This document shows positions 37,320-45,647 of a stretch of DNA of 64,000 nt, piece by piece (the stretch's first letter is position 1; every line of letters starts with the position of its first letter). A program made the translations under genes and the position numbers. This DNA is from Microbispora oryzae (GTDB lineage: Bacteria > Actinomycetota > Actinomycetes > Streptosporangiales > Streptosporangiaceae): assembly GCF_017896165.1 (NCBI RefSeq), contig NZ_JAFCNB010000001.1, forward strand, positions 558,001 to 622,000, in the 5' to 3' direction. The notes under the pieces are model-generated. The model saw only the letters and a list, made by a program, of their open reading frames with translations, was not told the origin of the DNA and did no database searches.

Positions 37320-38374
37320 TACGCCTCCCCCGCGGACGCGGTGAGGGCCGGACCGCCGTCGCGCCGGACGGCGCCGAGCAGGTCGACCCGGTCGACGACG
37401 CCGACGAGCTCGCCGCCGGAGACCACCCTGATGGGCCGGGCGGAGCTCATGGCGGCGGGCACCGCGTCGTGGATGACGGTGTCGGCCGGCAGCTCGGGAC
37501 CGTCCAGCGGCTCACCCGGCTCGGGCGCGCGGCAGATCCACCGCAGCGACAGAACGGTCGACTTGGGCACGTCGCGGACGAAGTCGGCGACGTAGTCGTT
37601 CGCGGGGGCGCCCACCAGCTCCTCCGGGGAGCCGACCTGCACGATCTCCCCGTCCCGCATGATCGCGATGCGCTCGCCCAGTTTGAGCGCCTCGGACAGG
37701 TCGTGGGTGATGAACACCATGGTCTTGCCGACCTCGCGGTGCAGGCGGATGACCTCGGCCTGCATGTCCCGCCTGATCAGCGGGTCGAGCGCGCTGAACG
37801 GCTCGTCGAACAGCAGCACCTCGGGGTCGACCGCCAGGGCCCGTGCGAGGCCGACCCGCTGCTGCATGCCACCCGAGAGCTGCTCGGGATAGGAGTCCTC
37901 GTGGCCCTGCAGCCCGACCAGGGAGAGGATCCGGCGGGCCTTCTCGTGCCGCTCGGCCCTGCCGATCCCCTGGATCTCCAGGCCGTACGCCACGTTGTCG
38001 ACCACCCGGCGGTGCGGCAGCAGCCCGAAGTGCTGGAACACCATGCTGACTCGGTGCCGGCGCAGCTCCCGCAGCTGGGACGACGACATCCGCCGCACGT
38101 CCTGGCCGCCGATGGCGATCTCTCCGGCGGTCGGCTCGATCAGCCGCGTGAGGCATCGGACGAGCGTCGACTTGCCGCTGCCGGACAGTCCCATCACGAC
38201 GAAGACCTCGCCGGGACGCACCTCGAAGCTCACGTTTCTGACGGCGGCCGTGCAGCCGGTCTTCGCCCGGAGCTCCGCGGGCTCAAGACCGGCGTCGGGG
38301 CTGTCGATGATCCTCTCCGCCTTGGGGCCGAAGATCTTCCAGAGCCCGCGAACCTCGATCGCGGCTGTGCCCAC
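37319..38374 (-). CDS. proV: Glycine betaine/proline ABC transporter ATP-binding protein
   Basis: ATPase of the OpuA/ProU type. The start is GTG 38374 ([16 protein letters not shown]), preceded by AGGGGA at 6 bases, giving 351 residues. Motifs are Walker [11 protein letters not shown]-loop [12 protein letters not shown], signature LSGGM and Walker [14 protein letters not shown]. The C-terminal part after residue 270 contains a single CBS-like half ([37 protein letters not shown]), where ProV/OpuAA carry osmosensing CBS domains. It is the first gene of proV-permease-SBP2-SBP1; osmotic control is expected but not shown. Confidence 0.93.
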   Translation of the reverse strand: MGTAAIEVRGLWKIFGPKAERIIDSPDAGLEPAELRAKTGCTAAVRNVSFEVRPGEVFVVMGLSGSGKSTLVRCLTRLIEPTAGEIAIGGQDVRRMSSSQLRELRRHRVSMVFQHFGLLPHRRVVDNVAYGLEIQGIGRAERHEKARRILSLVGLQGHEDSYPEQLSGGMQQRVGLARALAVDPEVLLFDEPFSALDPLIRRDMQAEVIRLHREVGKTMVFITHDLSEALKLGERIAIMRDGEIVQVGSPEELVGAPANDYVADFVRDVPKSTVLSLRWICRAPEPGEPLDGPELPADTVIHDAVPAAMSSARPIRVVSGGELVGVVDRVDLLGAVRRDGGPALTASAGEA

Positions 38375-38516
38375 GCTGATTCCCCTCACTTGGCGGTCGC
38401 CCGTGAGGCCGTGTGGACTCCCGGAAACGCCGCAGCACGACGCCGGGAGGCGACCCGAACGCCGTGGATGAAGAGCTGGGGGGCCAACGACTCCTCATTG
38501 GGCACACACGCACTGC

Positions 38517-38533
38517 GTTGCGTATGGCGCAAC
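38517..38533. promoter_or_regulatory. Inverted repeat upstream of proV
   Basis: GTTGCG-TATGG-CGCAAC is a perfect 6-base-arm inverted repeat about 145 bases upstream of the proV start. It is an operator candidate of unknown regulator. Confidence 0.4.
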
Positions 38534-38896
38534 ACTTGGCTTGCTTGACAACATCAATGAGGCTAGGGCCGCGCTGCCCAGTTGTGGGGGAAAAAACCGC
38601 CTAAAGGCCATATCGTGACCGTCTGGTGATCTTTGTAACCTGACGGACTTCTGGTGATCGTTAGTACGCCACCCGGACGTGCGGGACGAGACCACCGGGC
38701 GACCGCCGCCGGACGCCGCGCAGGCGGGAACGGGTGCGGCCGGGCGGCGTACGACGCCGGCGACTCGACCGGCCGCCGGGCCCGGATCGGCGCCCGCGCC
38801 CGGCGGCGCCTCGGCGTTGTCCGGATGCTGGACGGCCGGGGCCCGTCATACGGGATGAGCCACACCGGCCGCGCCCGAAAGGCCCCGGTGAGACAG
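38534..38896. other. Intergenic region upstream of proV
   Basis: No gene is supported. The minus strand carries a six-base T run near 38591-38596 after a weak hairpin. The rest is GC-rich sequence without recognisable signals, and open frames here look like chance. Confidence 0.5.
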
Positions 38897-38926
38897 ATCA
38901 GCCCCGCCGGGAAGGACGGGGCCGAT
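38897..38926 (-). terminator. Hairpin after the TPR gene
   Basis: On the minus strand a 10-pair stem (ATCGGCCCCG with CGGGGCTGAT, one G-U pair) has a 10-base loop. There is no U tract, so termination is only plausible. Confidence 0.4.
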
Positions 38927-38959
38927 CGAGAAGGTGGGCGAAAGCCCCAGTGAGCCCTA

Positions 38960-39001
38960 GGCAGCGCGGCTCAGGCAGCGCGGCTCAGGAGGGGCGGCTC
39001 A
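38960..39001 (-). repeat. 14-base repeat beginning at the TPR-gene stop
   Basis: On the minus strand the stop begins TGAGCCGCCCCTCC, followed by two copies of TGAGCCGCGCTGCC and then TAG. Each 14-base unit starts with TGA. Confidence 0.92.
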
Positions 39002-41281
39002 CAGGCCGTACTCCTTGGAGATGCGCTCGTGGCGCTCGGCCTCGATGCCGACCTCGCGGGCCAGGTCGAGCCAGGCGAGCGGGTGGGACCACTGCTCGGT
39101 GACGTCGTCGAGCACGGCGTCGAGATCGGCCGGCCGCGCGGCCGGCGGGAGCGCGATCCAGCCGAAGACCCCCGGCAGCTGCTCGCCGGTGGCGGGATGG
39201 GTGACGCGGTAGTTCTCGTCGCTGTAGACCCACATCGGCCAGCCGCGCTCCGCGAGCACCTCGTTGAACTCGGCCCACTCCTCCTCGGAGGGCGCGGCGC
39301 CGTCGAAGAACCAGCTGGTGTAGCCGCCCGGCCTGAGCATCGTCACCGCGCCGAACGGGACGACGAAGCTCTCCCGCTCCTCCTCGTCCTCGGGGACGGG
39401 CTCCAGCGGCCGGGGGTCGATCACGACCACGTCGCCCGCGTTGTAGTCGATGCCGCGCGGCTGCGGGATCGCCAGCCGGGCGGTCGCCGGGCCGGTCCGG
39501 ACGGCGAGGACCTCACGGCGGCTGCCGTCGGGGGCCGGGAGGATGACCCGCACGAGGTGCCACTCCTCCTCGATGGGGCCCTCACCCGGCTGCACCGGCA
39601 TGCCCAGCTTGGCGGCGGCGGCGCGGACGGTCGGCCAGTCCTCGACGGCCGTCGACAGGACGATGAGCCGCCAGACGTCCTCCTCCTCGCCCTCCTCTCC
39701 GTCGAGCAGCGGGCGGAGGATCTCGGCGGCCTTGGCGTTGTCGCCGAGCTGCTGGACGGCTCCGGACCACAGCCGCCGGCCGTCCAGGGTCGGCTCCGCG
39801 GCAACCGCGGCCTCGGCCTCGGCCGCCGTCTCCTCCCAGCGCTCGCGGGCGCGGTGGAGGCGGGCCAGCGCGAGGTGGGACCGCGTCTCGGGCAGCCGGG
39901 CGGCGAGCCGCTCGACCCGCTCGTCCTGACCGGCCTCGATGAGCAGGCCGGTGAGGTAGTTGACGTCCTCGTCGCCGGCGTTCGACGGGTCGCCGTCCTC
40001 GGCGATGGTCTTCCAGTAGACGTCGGCGCCGGCCTCCGGGAAGCCGAGGAAGCCGAGCGTGGTCGTGTGGCGGCGGGTGGCCTCAAGGTCGGTGCCCGAC
40101 AGCGGCCACAACCAGCCCACCCAGCGCTCGGGGTCGGCGGTCCGGCCGTCGGCGGCGTCGAAGTAGGCGACCAGCTCGTCGCGCGGCCCCGGCGGCGGCA
40201 GTTCGGGGGCGGCGTCGACGGCGGCCCGCAGCTCCGCGACCCGCTCCGGCAGGCTCTCGGTGGAGGTGAGGTCGGCGAGCACGGCCTCGGCGTAGTCGGC
40301 GAGCAGGCGGGCCTGCCACAGACCCTGCCGGGCGACGGCGAGGTGACCCGCGGTCAGGGCGATCTCGAACCGGGCGCGGTGGCCGCCGACCGTCTCGAAG
40401 TAGGCGATCCACTGCCGCAGGATGCGGCCGAGCTGCCAGGTGTTGGCGATGGAGCCGCTGCCGGTGAGCAGCCTGACGGTGCGCGCCCACTCCACCCACT
40501 CGCGGGGGTGATCGCCCACCACGTCGAGGTCGGGCAGCGCGTCGACCGCCTCCTCGGCGCGGCCGAGGATGATCAGGGCGTGCGACTTCAGCAGGGCCTC
40601 GCGGCGGTCCTTCGCGACCGGGTCGTCCGCCTTGAGCCCGGTGGCAGCGTCCAGGGCGGCAAGCGCGTCCTCCGTCCGGCCGGAGGCCAGCAGCGCGCGG
40701 GCGGACGCCGCGCCCAGCTCCCAGCTCGCCTCACGCTCGGCGCCGCGCAGCCGCTCCACCGCCGCCTCGGCGTACGTGACGGCCTCTCCGGCCTGGCCGG
40801 CGTCGAGCAGGGCGAGGACGTACTGCGTGGCGAGACCGGAGAAGGCGAGCGAGTCGGGTCCGATGCCGTCGAGGGCGGCGCCGAGCGCGGCCAGCCGGGT
40901 GCTCGCGTAGCCGGGGCCGTCGGTGTTGGCCTGGGCCATCGCCAGCGTCTCGACCGCGGCGGGCGCGGACGGACAGTCCTGGACGTCGGCCCGCCGGGCG
41001 AACTCGGCCAGCGCGGCGGCGTCCTCGATCGCGACCGCGCCGTTGGCCCGGTCGCCCACCCGCCCGAGCAGGTGCCAGTAGCGGGCGAAGAGCTCCAGCC
41101 AGGGCCGGCCCATGGCCTCGGCGTTCTGCGCGACGGCCGGCGCGACGACGTCGAGCTGGGCGAACCTGCCCTCAAGCGTCTGCCCGGGCACGTCGCCCAC
41201 CGCCATGGCCAGCCCGGTGTTGCCCGCCTCGTGCAGTTCACGCTGGGTGCCGCCGACCCAGGCCCAGATGTCCACGTCCAT
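38999..41281 (-). CDS. Large TPR-like protein, function unknown
   Basis: Cytoplasmic protein of 760 residues starting MDVDIWAWVGGTQRELHEAG. No known enzyme family is recognised. Residues 50-560 are Ala-rich helices in pairs (GYASTRLAALGAALDGIG, ALLASGRTEDALAALDAATG, LLDGEEGEEEDVWRLIVLST) that resemble tetratricopeptide-type repeats. Residues 575-660 look like a beta domain (WHLVRVILPAPDGSRREVLA, NAGDVVVIDPRPLEPVPEDE). The C-terminal 100 residues are a compact domain with aromatic residues (GGYTSWFFDGAAPSEEEWAE). There is no membrane segment or export signal. It stands between dapF and the proV operon, without partners. Its stop begins a 14-base repeat. Confidence 0.65.
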   Translation of the reverse strand: MDVDIWAWVGGTQRELHEAGNTGLAMAVGDVPGQTLEGRFAQLDVVAPAVAQNAEAMGRPWLELFARYWHLLGRVGDRANGAVAIEDAAALAEFARRADVQDCPSAPAAVETLAMAQANTDGPGYASTRLAALGAALDGIGPDSLAFSGLATQYVLALLDAGQAGEAVTYAEAAVERLRGAEREASWELGAASARALLASGRTEDALAALDAATGLKADDPVAKDRREALLKSHALIILGRAEEAVDALPDLDVVGDHPREWVEWARTVRLLTGSGSIANTWQLGRILRQWIAYFETVGGHRARFEIALTAGHLAVARQGLWQARLLADYAEAVLADLTSTESLPERVAELRAAVDAAPELPPPGPRDELVAYFDAADGRTADPERWVGWLWPLSGTDLEATRRHTTTLGFLGFPEAGADVYWKTIAEDGDPSNAGDEDVNYLTGLLIEAGQDERVERLAARLPETRSHLALARLHRARERWEETAAEAEAAVAAEPTLDGRRLWSGAVQQLGDNAKAAEILRPLLDGEEGEEEDVWRLIVLSTAVEDWPTVRAAAAKLGMPVQPGEGPIEEEWHLVRVILPAPDGSRREVLAVRTGPATARLAIPQPRGIDYNAGDVVVIDPRPLEPVPEDEEERESFVVPFGAVTMLRPGGYTSWFFDGAAPSEEEWAEFNEVLAERGWPMWVYSDENYRVTHPATGEQLPGVFGWIALPPAARPADLDAVLDDVTEQWSHPLAWLDLAREVGIEAERHERISKEYGL

Positions 41282-41427
41282 GGGCAGTCAGTCTGCCAGT
41301 TGCGCGACCATGACCCAAACAGCGCGGGCCCGCGCCGGGTAAGGCGGGGCCCGCGAGAGTGCCAGGTGGCTCCGGGGACACCCGGGGGCACCCGGGGACG
41401 GCGACTAGGGCGGCGACCGGCGTGGCG

Positions 41428-42240
41428 TCAGAGAACGGCGGGGAACTCGCCGGAGACGACCAGCACGGCGGGCCCGGACAGACAGCTGGTCCCGCCGTCC
41501 AGGGTGACGGTGACCGTGCCGCCCCGCACGCGCACGGCCCAGACGCCCTCCGTCTCCCCCGCCGCGCGGGCGGCGGCGACGGCCGTGGCGACCGCGCCGG
41601 TGCCGCAGGACAGGGTCTCCCCTGACCCCCGCTCGTGCACGCGCATCGCGACCGTCCGGTCGCCGATCAGGTTGATCAGCTCGACGTTGACGCCGTCCGG
41701 ATAGGTCGCGCGGTCGTAGCCGGGCTCGGTCGTGAGATCGAGCCCGGCCACCGGGTCGTCGATCACGCAGGCGAGGTGGGGGTTGCCCATGTTGACGTTG
41801 AGACCCCGGTAGGCGCGGCCTGAGACGACCGCCGCGCTGTCGCCGAGCACCTTCGGCCGGCCCATGTCCACGGTGACGTCGCCCTCGGCGCCGAGCCGTA
41901 CCCGCTTGACGCCGGAACGGGTGGCGACGCCGAACTCGCCGGGCGCGGCGAGACCCGCGTCGACGAGATAACGGGCGAAGACCCGCACACCGTTGCCGCA
42001 CATCTCGGCGACGCTGCCGTCGGCGTTGCGGTAGTCCATGAACCACTCCGCCTCCCCCGCCAGGGCGTCCACCTCGGGGCAGAGCTTGGTCCGCACGACC
42101 CGCAGGACGCCGTCGGCGCCGATGCCCTCCCGGCGGTCGCACAGGACGGCGACATCCCGCGGGGACAGGTCCAGTCGCGCATCGGGATCAGGGACTACGA
42201 CGAAGTCGTTGCCCGTGCCGTGGCCCTTGACGAATCGCAT
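41428..42240 (-). CDS. dapF: Diaminopimelate epimerase
   Basis: Converts LL- to meso-diaminopimelate for lysine and peptidoglycan synthesis, using two cysteines and no cofactor. It has 270 residues from the ATG at 42240 (MRFVKGHGTGNDFVVVPDP). The first catalytic Cys is in AEMCGNGVRVFARYL, the second in ETLSCGTGAVATAVA. GTGNDF at the N-terminus is typical. It follows miaA after one base (TGA C ATG), so the two are coupled. Five genes from RNase Z through dapF run on the same strand with small gaps. Confidence 0.96.
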   Translation of the reverse strand: MRFVKGHGTGNDFVVVPDPDARLDLSPRDVAVLCDRREGIGADGVLRVVRTKLCPEVDALAGEAEWFMDYRNADGSVAEMCGNGVRVFARYLVDAGLAAPGEFGVATRSGVKRVRLGAEGDVTVDMGRPKVLGDSAAVVSGRAYRGLNVNMGNPHLACVIDDPVAGLDLTTEPGYDRATYPDGVNVELINLIGDRTVAMRVHERGSGETLSCGTGAVATAVAAARAAGETEGVWAVRVRGGTVTVTLDGGTSCLSGPAVLVVSGEFPAVL

Positions 42241-42241
42241 G

Positions 42242-43165
42242 TCACCCAAGTTTAGGGTCATGCTCCTCGATCACCGCGATCGCCCGCCCGGCCAGGTCGG
42301 GGGCGTCGAACGGCAGCCAGACCACGCGGGGGTCGCGGCGGAACCAGGACTCCTGCCGCCGGGCGAACCTCCGGGTGGCCCGGACCGTCTCCTCCCTGGC
42401 CTGTTCCTCCGTCCACTCGCCGCCGAGGAAGCGCAGCACCTGGGCGTAGCCGAGCGCCCGGCTCGCCGTCCGCCCGTCGGCCAGGCCCTGCTCGGCGAGC
42501 GCGCGCACCTCGTCCACCAGGCCCGCCTCCCACATGCGGGCCACGCGCAGCTCGATCCGCCGGTCCAGCTCCGGCCGCGGGACGCCGACGCCGATCTGGA
42601 CGCTGTCGTCCATCGCGTCGTACGTCGGCATCGTGGCGGAGAAGGGACGGCCGGTCAGCTCGATCACCTCAAGCGCCCGGACGATCCTGCGGCCGTTGCT
42701 GGACAGGATGTTCTCCGCGGCCACCGGGTCGAGGCCGCTGAGACGCAGGTGCAGCGGCGCCGGGCCCGCGTCGGCCAGCTCCTTCTCCAGGCGCTCGCGG
42801 ATCCGCGGGTCCGTGCCGGGGAACTCCAGGTCGTCGAGGAGGGCCCGCACGTACAGCCCGGATCCCCCGGCCAGGATCGCGGCCCGGCCGCGGGCGCGCA
42901 GGTCGTCCACGAGGGGACGGGCCAGGCGCTGGTACTCCGCGACGCTGGCCGTCCGCGTCACCGGCCAGATGTCGAGCAGGTGATGCGGGACGCCCCGGCG
43001 CTCACCCGGGGACAGCTTGGCCGTCCCGATGTCCATGCCGCGGTAGAGCTGCATGGAATCGGTGTTGATCACCTCGCCGTCCAGCCGGAGCGCGAGCTCC
43101 ACGGCCAGGTCGGACTTGCCCGCCGCGGTGGCGCCCACGACGGCGATCACTGGTAGCTGTCCCAC
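42242..43165 (-). CDS. miaA: tRNA dimethylallyltransferase
   Basis: Transfers dimethylallyl from DMAPP to N6 of A37 in tRNAs that read UNN codons. MiaB later adds methylthio to the product. It has 307 residues from the GTG at 43165 (VGQLPVIAVVGATAAGKSDL). An upstream GTG at 43195 overlaps the ogt stop (GTGA) and would add 10 residues, so the start is not certain. Motifs are the P-loop GATAAGKS, INTDSMQLYRGMDIGTAKL, GGSGLYVRALLDDLEFPG and the tRNA-binding GYAQVLRFLGGEWTEEQARE. Confidence 0.94.
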   Translation of the reverse strand: MGQLPVIAVVGATAAGKSDLAVELALRLDGEVINTDSMQLYRGMDIGTAKLSPGERRGVPHHLLDIWPVTRTASVAEYQRLARPLVDDLRARGRAAILAGGSGLYVRALLDDLEFPGTDPRIRERLEKELADAGPAPLHLRLSGLDPVAAENILSSNGRRIVRALEVIELTGRPFSATMPTYDAMDDSVQIGVGVPRPELDRRIELRVARMWEAGLVDEVRALAEQGLADGRTASRALGYAQVLRFLGGEWTEEQAREETVRATRRFARRQESWFRRDPRVVWLPFDAPDLAGRAIAVIEEHDPKLG

Positions 43166-43191
43166 CTGTCCAGTCTCCCAGCGCCGGGAGG

Positions 43192-43722
43192 TCACATGTC
43201 CCAGTCGAGAGTGGGCGGGAGGTATCCCTCGTGCGTCAGGAGCCAGCGCTTGGACTCCACGCCCTCGCCCCCGCTGAAACCGCCGAGGCCGTCGCTCGCC
43301 ACGACCCGGTGGCAGGGCACGATGATCGGGATCGGGTTGCCGCCCATGATCGAGCCGATCCCGCGCGCCGGGACGCGGCCGCCGCTCCTCGCGGCCAGCT
43401 CGCCATACGTGACAACCCGCCCGTACGGGACGGTGGAGTGGAGCGTGCGGAGCACCTCGCGCCGGGCCCCCGTCATGATCCGCCAGTCGACGGCGACGCC
43501 GAACTCGCGCAGCTCGCCCCGGAAGTAGGCGGTCAGCTCGGCGACGGTTTCGGCCGTACGGGCCGGGTCGTCGGCGACGGGCAGCCCGAGCCGGTCGGCG
43601 ATCCTCGCCCGGGTGTCCGGATCGTCGCCCCACATGGTGGCCGCCACCCCGTCTTCGGTGACCGCGGCCAGGATGTCCCCGATCCTCGTCGGCACGCTCG
43701 CGAACGCCACGGTTTCCGCCAT
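43192..43722 (-). CDS. ogt: Methylated-DNA-protein-cysteine methyltransferase
   Basis: Suicide DNA-repair protein that removes O6-alkyl groups from guanine. It has 176 residues from the ATG at 43722 (MAETVAFASVPTRIGDIL); a GTG at 43737 adds five. The active-site PCHRV (IVPCHRVVASDGLGGFSGG) and the helix-turn-helix STVPYGRVVTYGELAARSG are clear. The N-terminal ribonuclease-H-like domain is present. It sits between RNase Z and miaA on the same strand. No Ada-type regulator domain is attached. Confidence 0.95.
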   Translation of the reverse strand: MAETVAFASVPTRIGDILAAVTEDGVAATMWGDDPDTRARIADRLGLPVADDPARTAETVAELTAYFRGELREFGVAVDWRIMTGARREVLRTLHSTVPYGRVVTYGELAARSGGRVPARGIGSIMGGNPIPIIVPCHRVVASDGLGGFSGGEGVESKRWLLTHEGYLPPTLDWDM

Positions 43723-43767
43723 GTCCCCATTCTTCACCCCTCGGCGGCCCGGAGGGACCCGAGCGTG

Positions 43768-44697
43768 TCAGCCCGCGGGCACCCGCCCGGGCACGGGGAC
43801 GCGCATGAGGTCACGGGCGACGACCAGGTCGCCGTCGTACGCCTTGCGGACCTCCTCCGCGAACCGGGGCTCGTCGGCGAACGTGTACCGCTCGGAGAAG
43901 TGCGCCAGCACCAGCCGGCGGACCCCGCAGGCCGCCGCCACCTCACCGGCCTGCTCGGCCGTGAGATGCCCGTACTCGGCGGCGAGCCGCGCCTCACCCG
44001 ACAGGAAGGTCGACTCGATCACCAGCAGGTCGGTGTCGCGGGCCAGTTCGAACACCGCGTCGCACAGCCGGGTGTCCATGACGAAGGCCGCGGACTGTCC
44101 GGGCCGGGGGGCGCTGCACTCGTCGAGCGTCACCACGGTGCCGTCGCCGAGCGTGAGCGCGCCCTCGCGTGCCAGCCTGCCGACCATGGGCCCCTGGATG
44201 CCCCGCCGGGCCAGCTCCGCGGGGAGCATGCGCCGCCCGTCCGGCTCGTCCAGGCGGTAGCCGTACGTCTCGATCCGGTGGGACAGCCGGCGCGCGGTCA
44301 GCCTCACCGGCCCGGCGGGCATCCGTACGACCTCCCCGGACACCGGCACCGGCGTGATCACGGAGGTGTCGCCGAAGGCGGTGGCGTGGCGCAGCCGCTC
44401 CCAGTACGCCGCGCCGTCGGCGGGGAAGACGGCGCGGACCTCGTGCGCCACCCGGTCGTGCGCGATGCGCTGCACCACCCCCGGCAGACCCAGGCAGTGG
44501 TCGCCGTGGAAGTGGGTGACGCACAGCCACGTCAGGCCGGCGGCGCTGACGCCCGCGTGGAGCATCTGCCGCTGGGTGCCCTCCCCGGGGTCGAACAGGA
44601 ACCCCTCGCCGTCCCACAGCAGCAGGTAACCGTTGTGGTTGCGGTGCCGGGTCGGCACCGCGCTCGATGTGCCGAGGACGACGAGTTCGCGGACCAT
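43768..44697 (-). CDS. rnz: Ribonuclease Z (tRNase Z)
   Basis: Zinc endonuclease that trims the 3' end of tRNA precursors. It has 309 residues from the ATG at 44697 ([20 protein letters not shown]). The metallo-beta-lactamase motif is [13 protein letters not shown], with further ligands VMDTRLC (Asp) and [11 protein letters not shown] (His). The flexible-arm region lies around [20 protein letters not shown]. The family's normal length is about 300. It begins a same-strand run to dapF and is divergent from the cupin gene. Confidence 0.93.
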   Translation of the reverse strand: MVRELVVLGTSSAVPTRHRNHNGYLLLWDGEGFLFDPGEGTQRQMLHAGVSAAGLTWLCVTHFHGDHCLGLPGVVQRIAHDRVAHEVRAVFPADGAAYWERLRHATAFGDTSVITPVPVSGEVVRMPAGPVRLTARRLSHRIETYGYRLDEPDGRRMLPAELARRGIQGPMVGRLAREGALTLGDGTVVTLDECSAPRPGQSAAFVMDTRLCDAVFELARDTDLLVIESTFLSGEARLAAEYGHLTAEQAGEVAAACGVRRLVLAHFSERYTFADEPRFAEEVRKAYDGDLVVARDLMRVPVPGRVPAG

Positions 44698-44822
44698 GCG
44701 CGTCAAGCTACCGCCCGCGCGGGCCGGTGCTCACGGCCCCGGGTGGATTCTTCGCGGAGGGCTGTCACATCCGGGGAGGTCGTCTTGTCCTCAGTGTGAA
44801 CACTCGCTTTTTGGAGGAACGC

Positions 44823-45233
44823 ATGAACGCTGAGCAGTCGCACCTGCCCCCGGGCGTCGAGGTGATCGCCTCCCTGCCGGAGGCGGCGGCCGGGATCCCG
44901 GCGGGCGCCGAGGCCAGGACCATCCGGGTCACCCTGGCGCCCGGCGACCCCGGCGCGCCGCCGCACCGGCACCCCGGGCCGCTCTTCGGCTACGTGACCC
45001 AGGGCGAGATCCTCTTCGAGCTGGAGGGGCAGCCGCCCCGGGTGATCAAGGCCGGTGACGCCCTGTTCGAGCCCGGCGGCGACGTGATCCACTACCAGGG
45101 CGCCAACAACCTTCCGGACGCGCAGTCGCAGCTGGTCGTGACCATGCTCGCGCCGCCGGGCACACCGGTTCTGACCGTGGTCGGCCCGGAGGAGCTGGCC
45201 GAACGACGACACCTGCGGGTCACCCAGCCATGA
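44823..45233 (+). CDS. Cupin-domain protein
   Basis: Small single-domain cupin of 136 residues starting MNAEQSHLPPGVEVIASLPE, with GGAGG 5 bases ahead. The two cupin motifs are PPHRHPGPLFGYVTQGEILFE (metal-binding His-x-His) and the later GDVIHYQGANNLPDAQSQ. The function is not predictable beyond a beta-barrel with a metal site; some relatives are stress or isomerase-like proteins. It stands alone, divergent from RNase Z, and a hairpin lies after its stop. Confidence 0.8.
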   Translation: MNAEQSHLPPGVEVIASLPEAAAGIPAGAEARTIRVTLAPGDPGAPPHRHPGPLFGYVTQGEILFELEGQPPRVIKAGDALFEPGGDVIHYQGANNLPDAQSQLVVTMLAPPGTPVLTVVGPEELAERRHLRVTQP

Positions 45234-45248
45234 CGGCAGTCGGTGTCC

Positions 45249-45270
45249 GGGACCTCTCTTCGGAGGTCCC
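45249..45270. terminator. Hairpin after the cupin gene
   Basis: GGGACCTC and GAGGTCCC make a perfect 8-pair stem with a 6-base loop, 16 bases after the cupin stop. There is no U tract. Confidence 0.55.
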
Positions 45271-45312
45271 AGAGGGCCGCCACGCGCTCCGCCGCTGCGT
45301 GGAAACCGCAAA

Positions 45313-45423
45313 TCAGCCAAGTGCCTCCGGCAGAAGCGCGAACGTTGGCACAGGCCGAGGCCGGATCAGCGCGATGTCACGTCGGTCGAGCGTCGCGATC
45401 TGGGTGACATTCAGCCGTTCCGC
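45313..45423 (-). pseudogene. Remnant of a PIN-domain (VapC-like) toxin C-terminus
   Basis: A 36-codon frame on the minus strand reads AERLNVTQIATLDRRDIALI... and ends FALLPEALG before a stop at 45313. This is the typical last third of a PIN-domain toxin (ATLDRRDF-like acidic-site segment). An in-frame stop (TGA at 45427-45429) cuts it off 5'. No PIN N-terminus or antitoxin gene is present nearby, so it looks like a decayed fragment. Confidence 0.6.
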
Positions 45424-45647
45424 GCCTCATGCGCATGCTCGGCGCTCATAACCATGAGTGTACGCAGGCGATTCCGGCGACGTCAGTGACTCGGCCGCCG
45501 GCGCCGGGCGACAGACAGTCCGGCACGAGCTGGAGTTCCTGTTAGCACCTGATCACGGAAAGCGACTCCGCGACGGTGGGCGCGTCGGCACACTGAACGA
45601 GACGTAGCGCCGCCGGCGAACGGCGCGACGGGCCGTCTCCAGAAAGA
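45424..45647. other. Intergenic region before the Pro/Ala-rich protein
   Basis: No gene is supported. It should contain the promoter of the gene at 45648. Confidence 0.4.

Noticed and set aside
38654..38953. A plus-strand frame of 99 codons and a possible structured RNA or riboswitch upstream of proV
   Set aside because: Hairpins are present, but I could not match cobalamin, glycine, c-di-AMP, c-di-GMP or SRP RNA consensus elements, and the frame has no recognisable domain. It may simply be terminator-like structure.
45230..45451. A 73-codon plus-strand frame opposite the PIN remnant
   Set aside because: No ribosome site or domain; the minus-strand frame has the PIN-like sequence.
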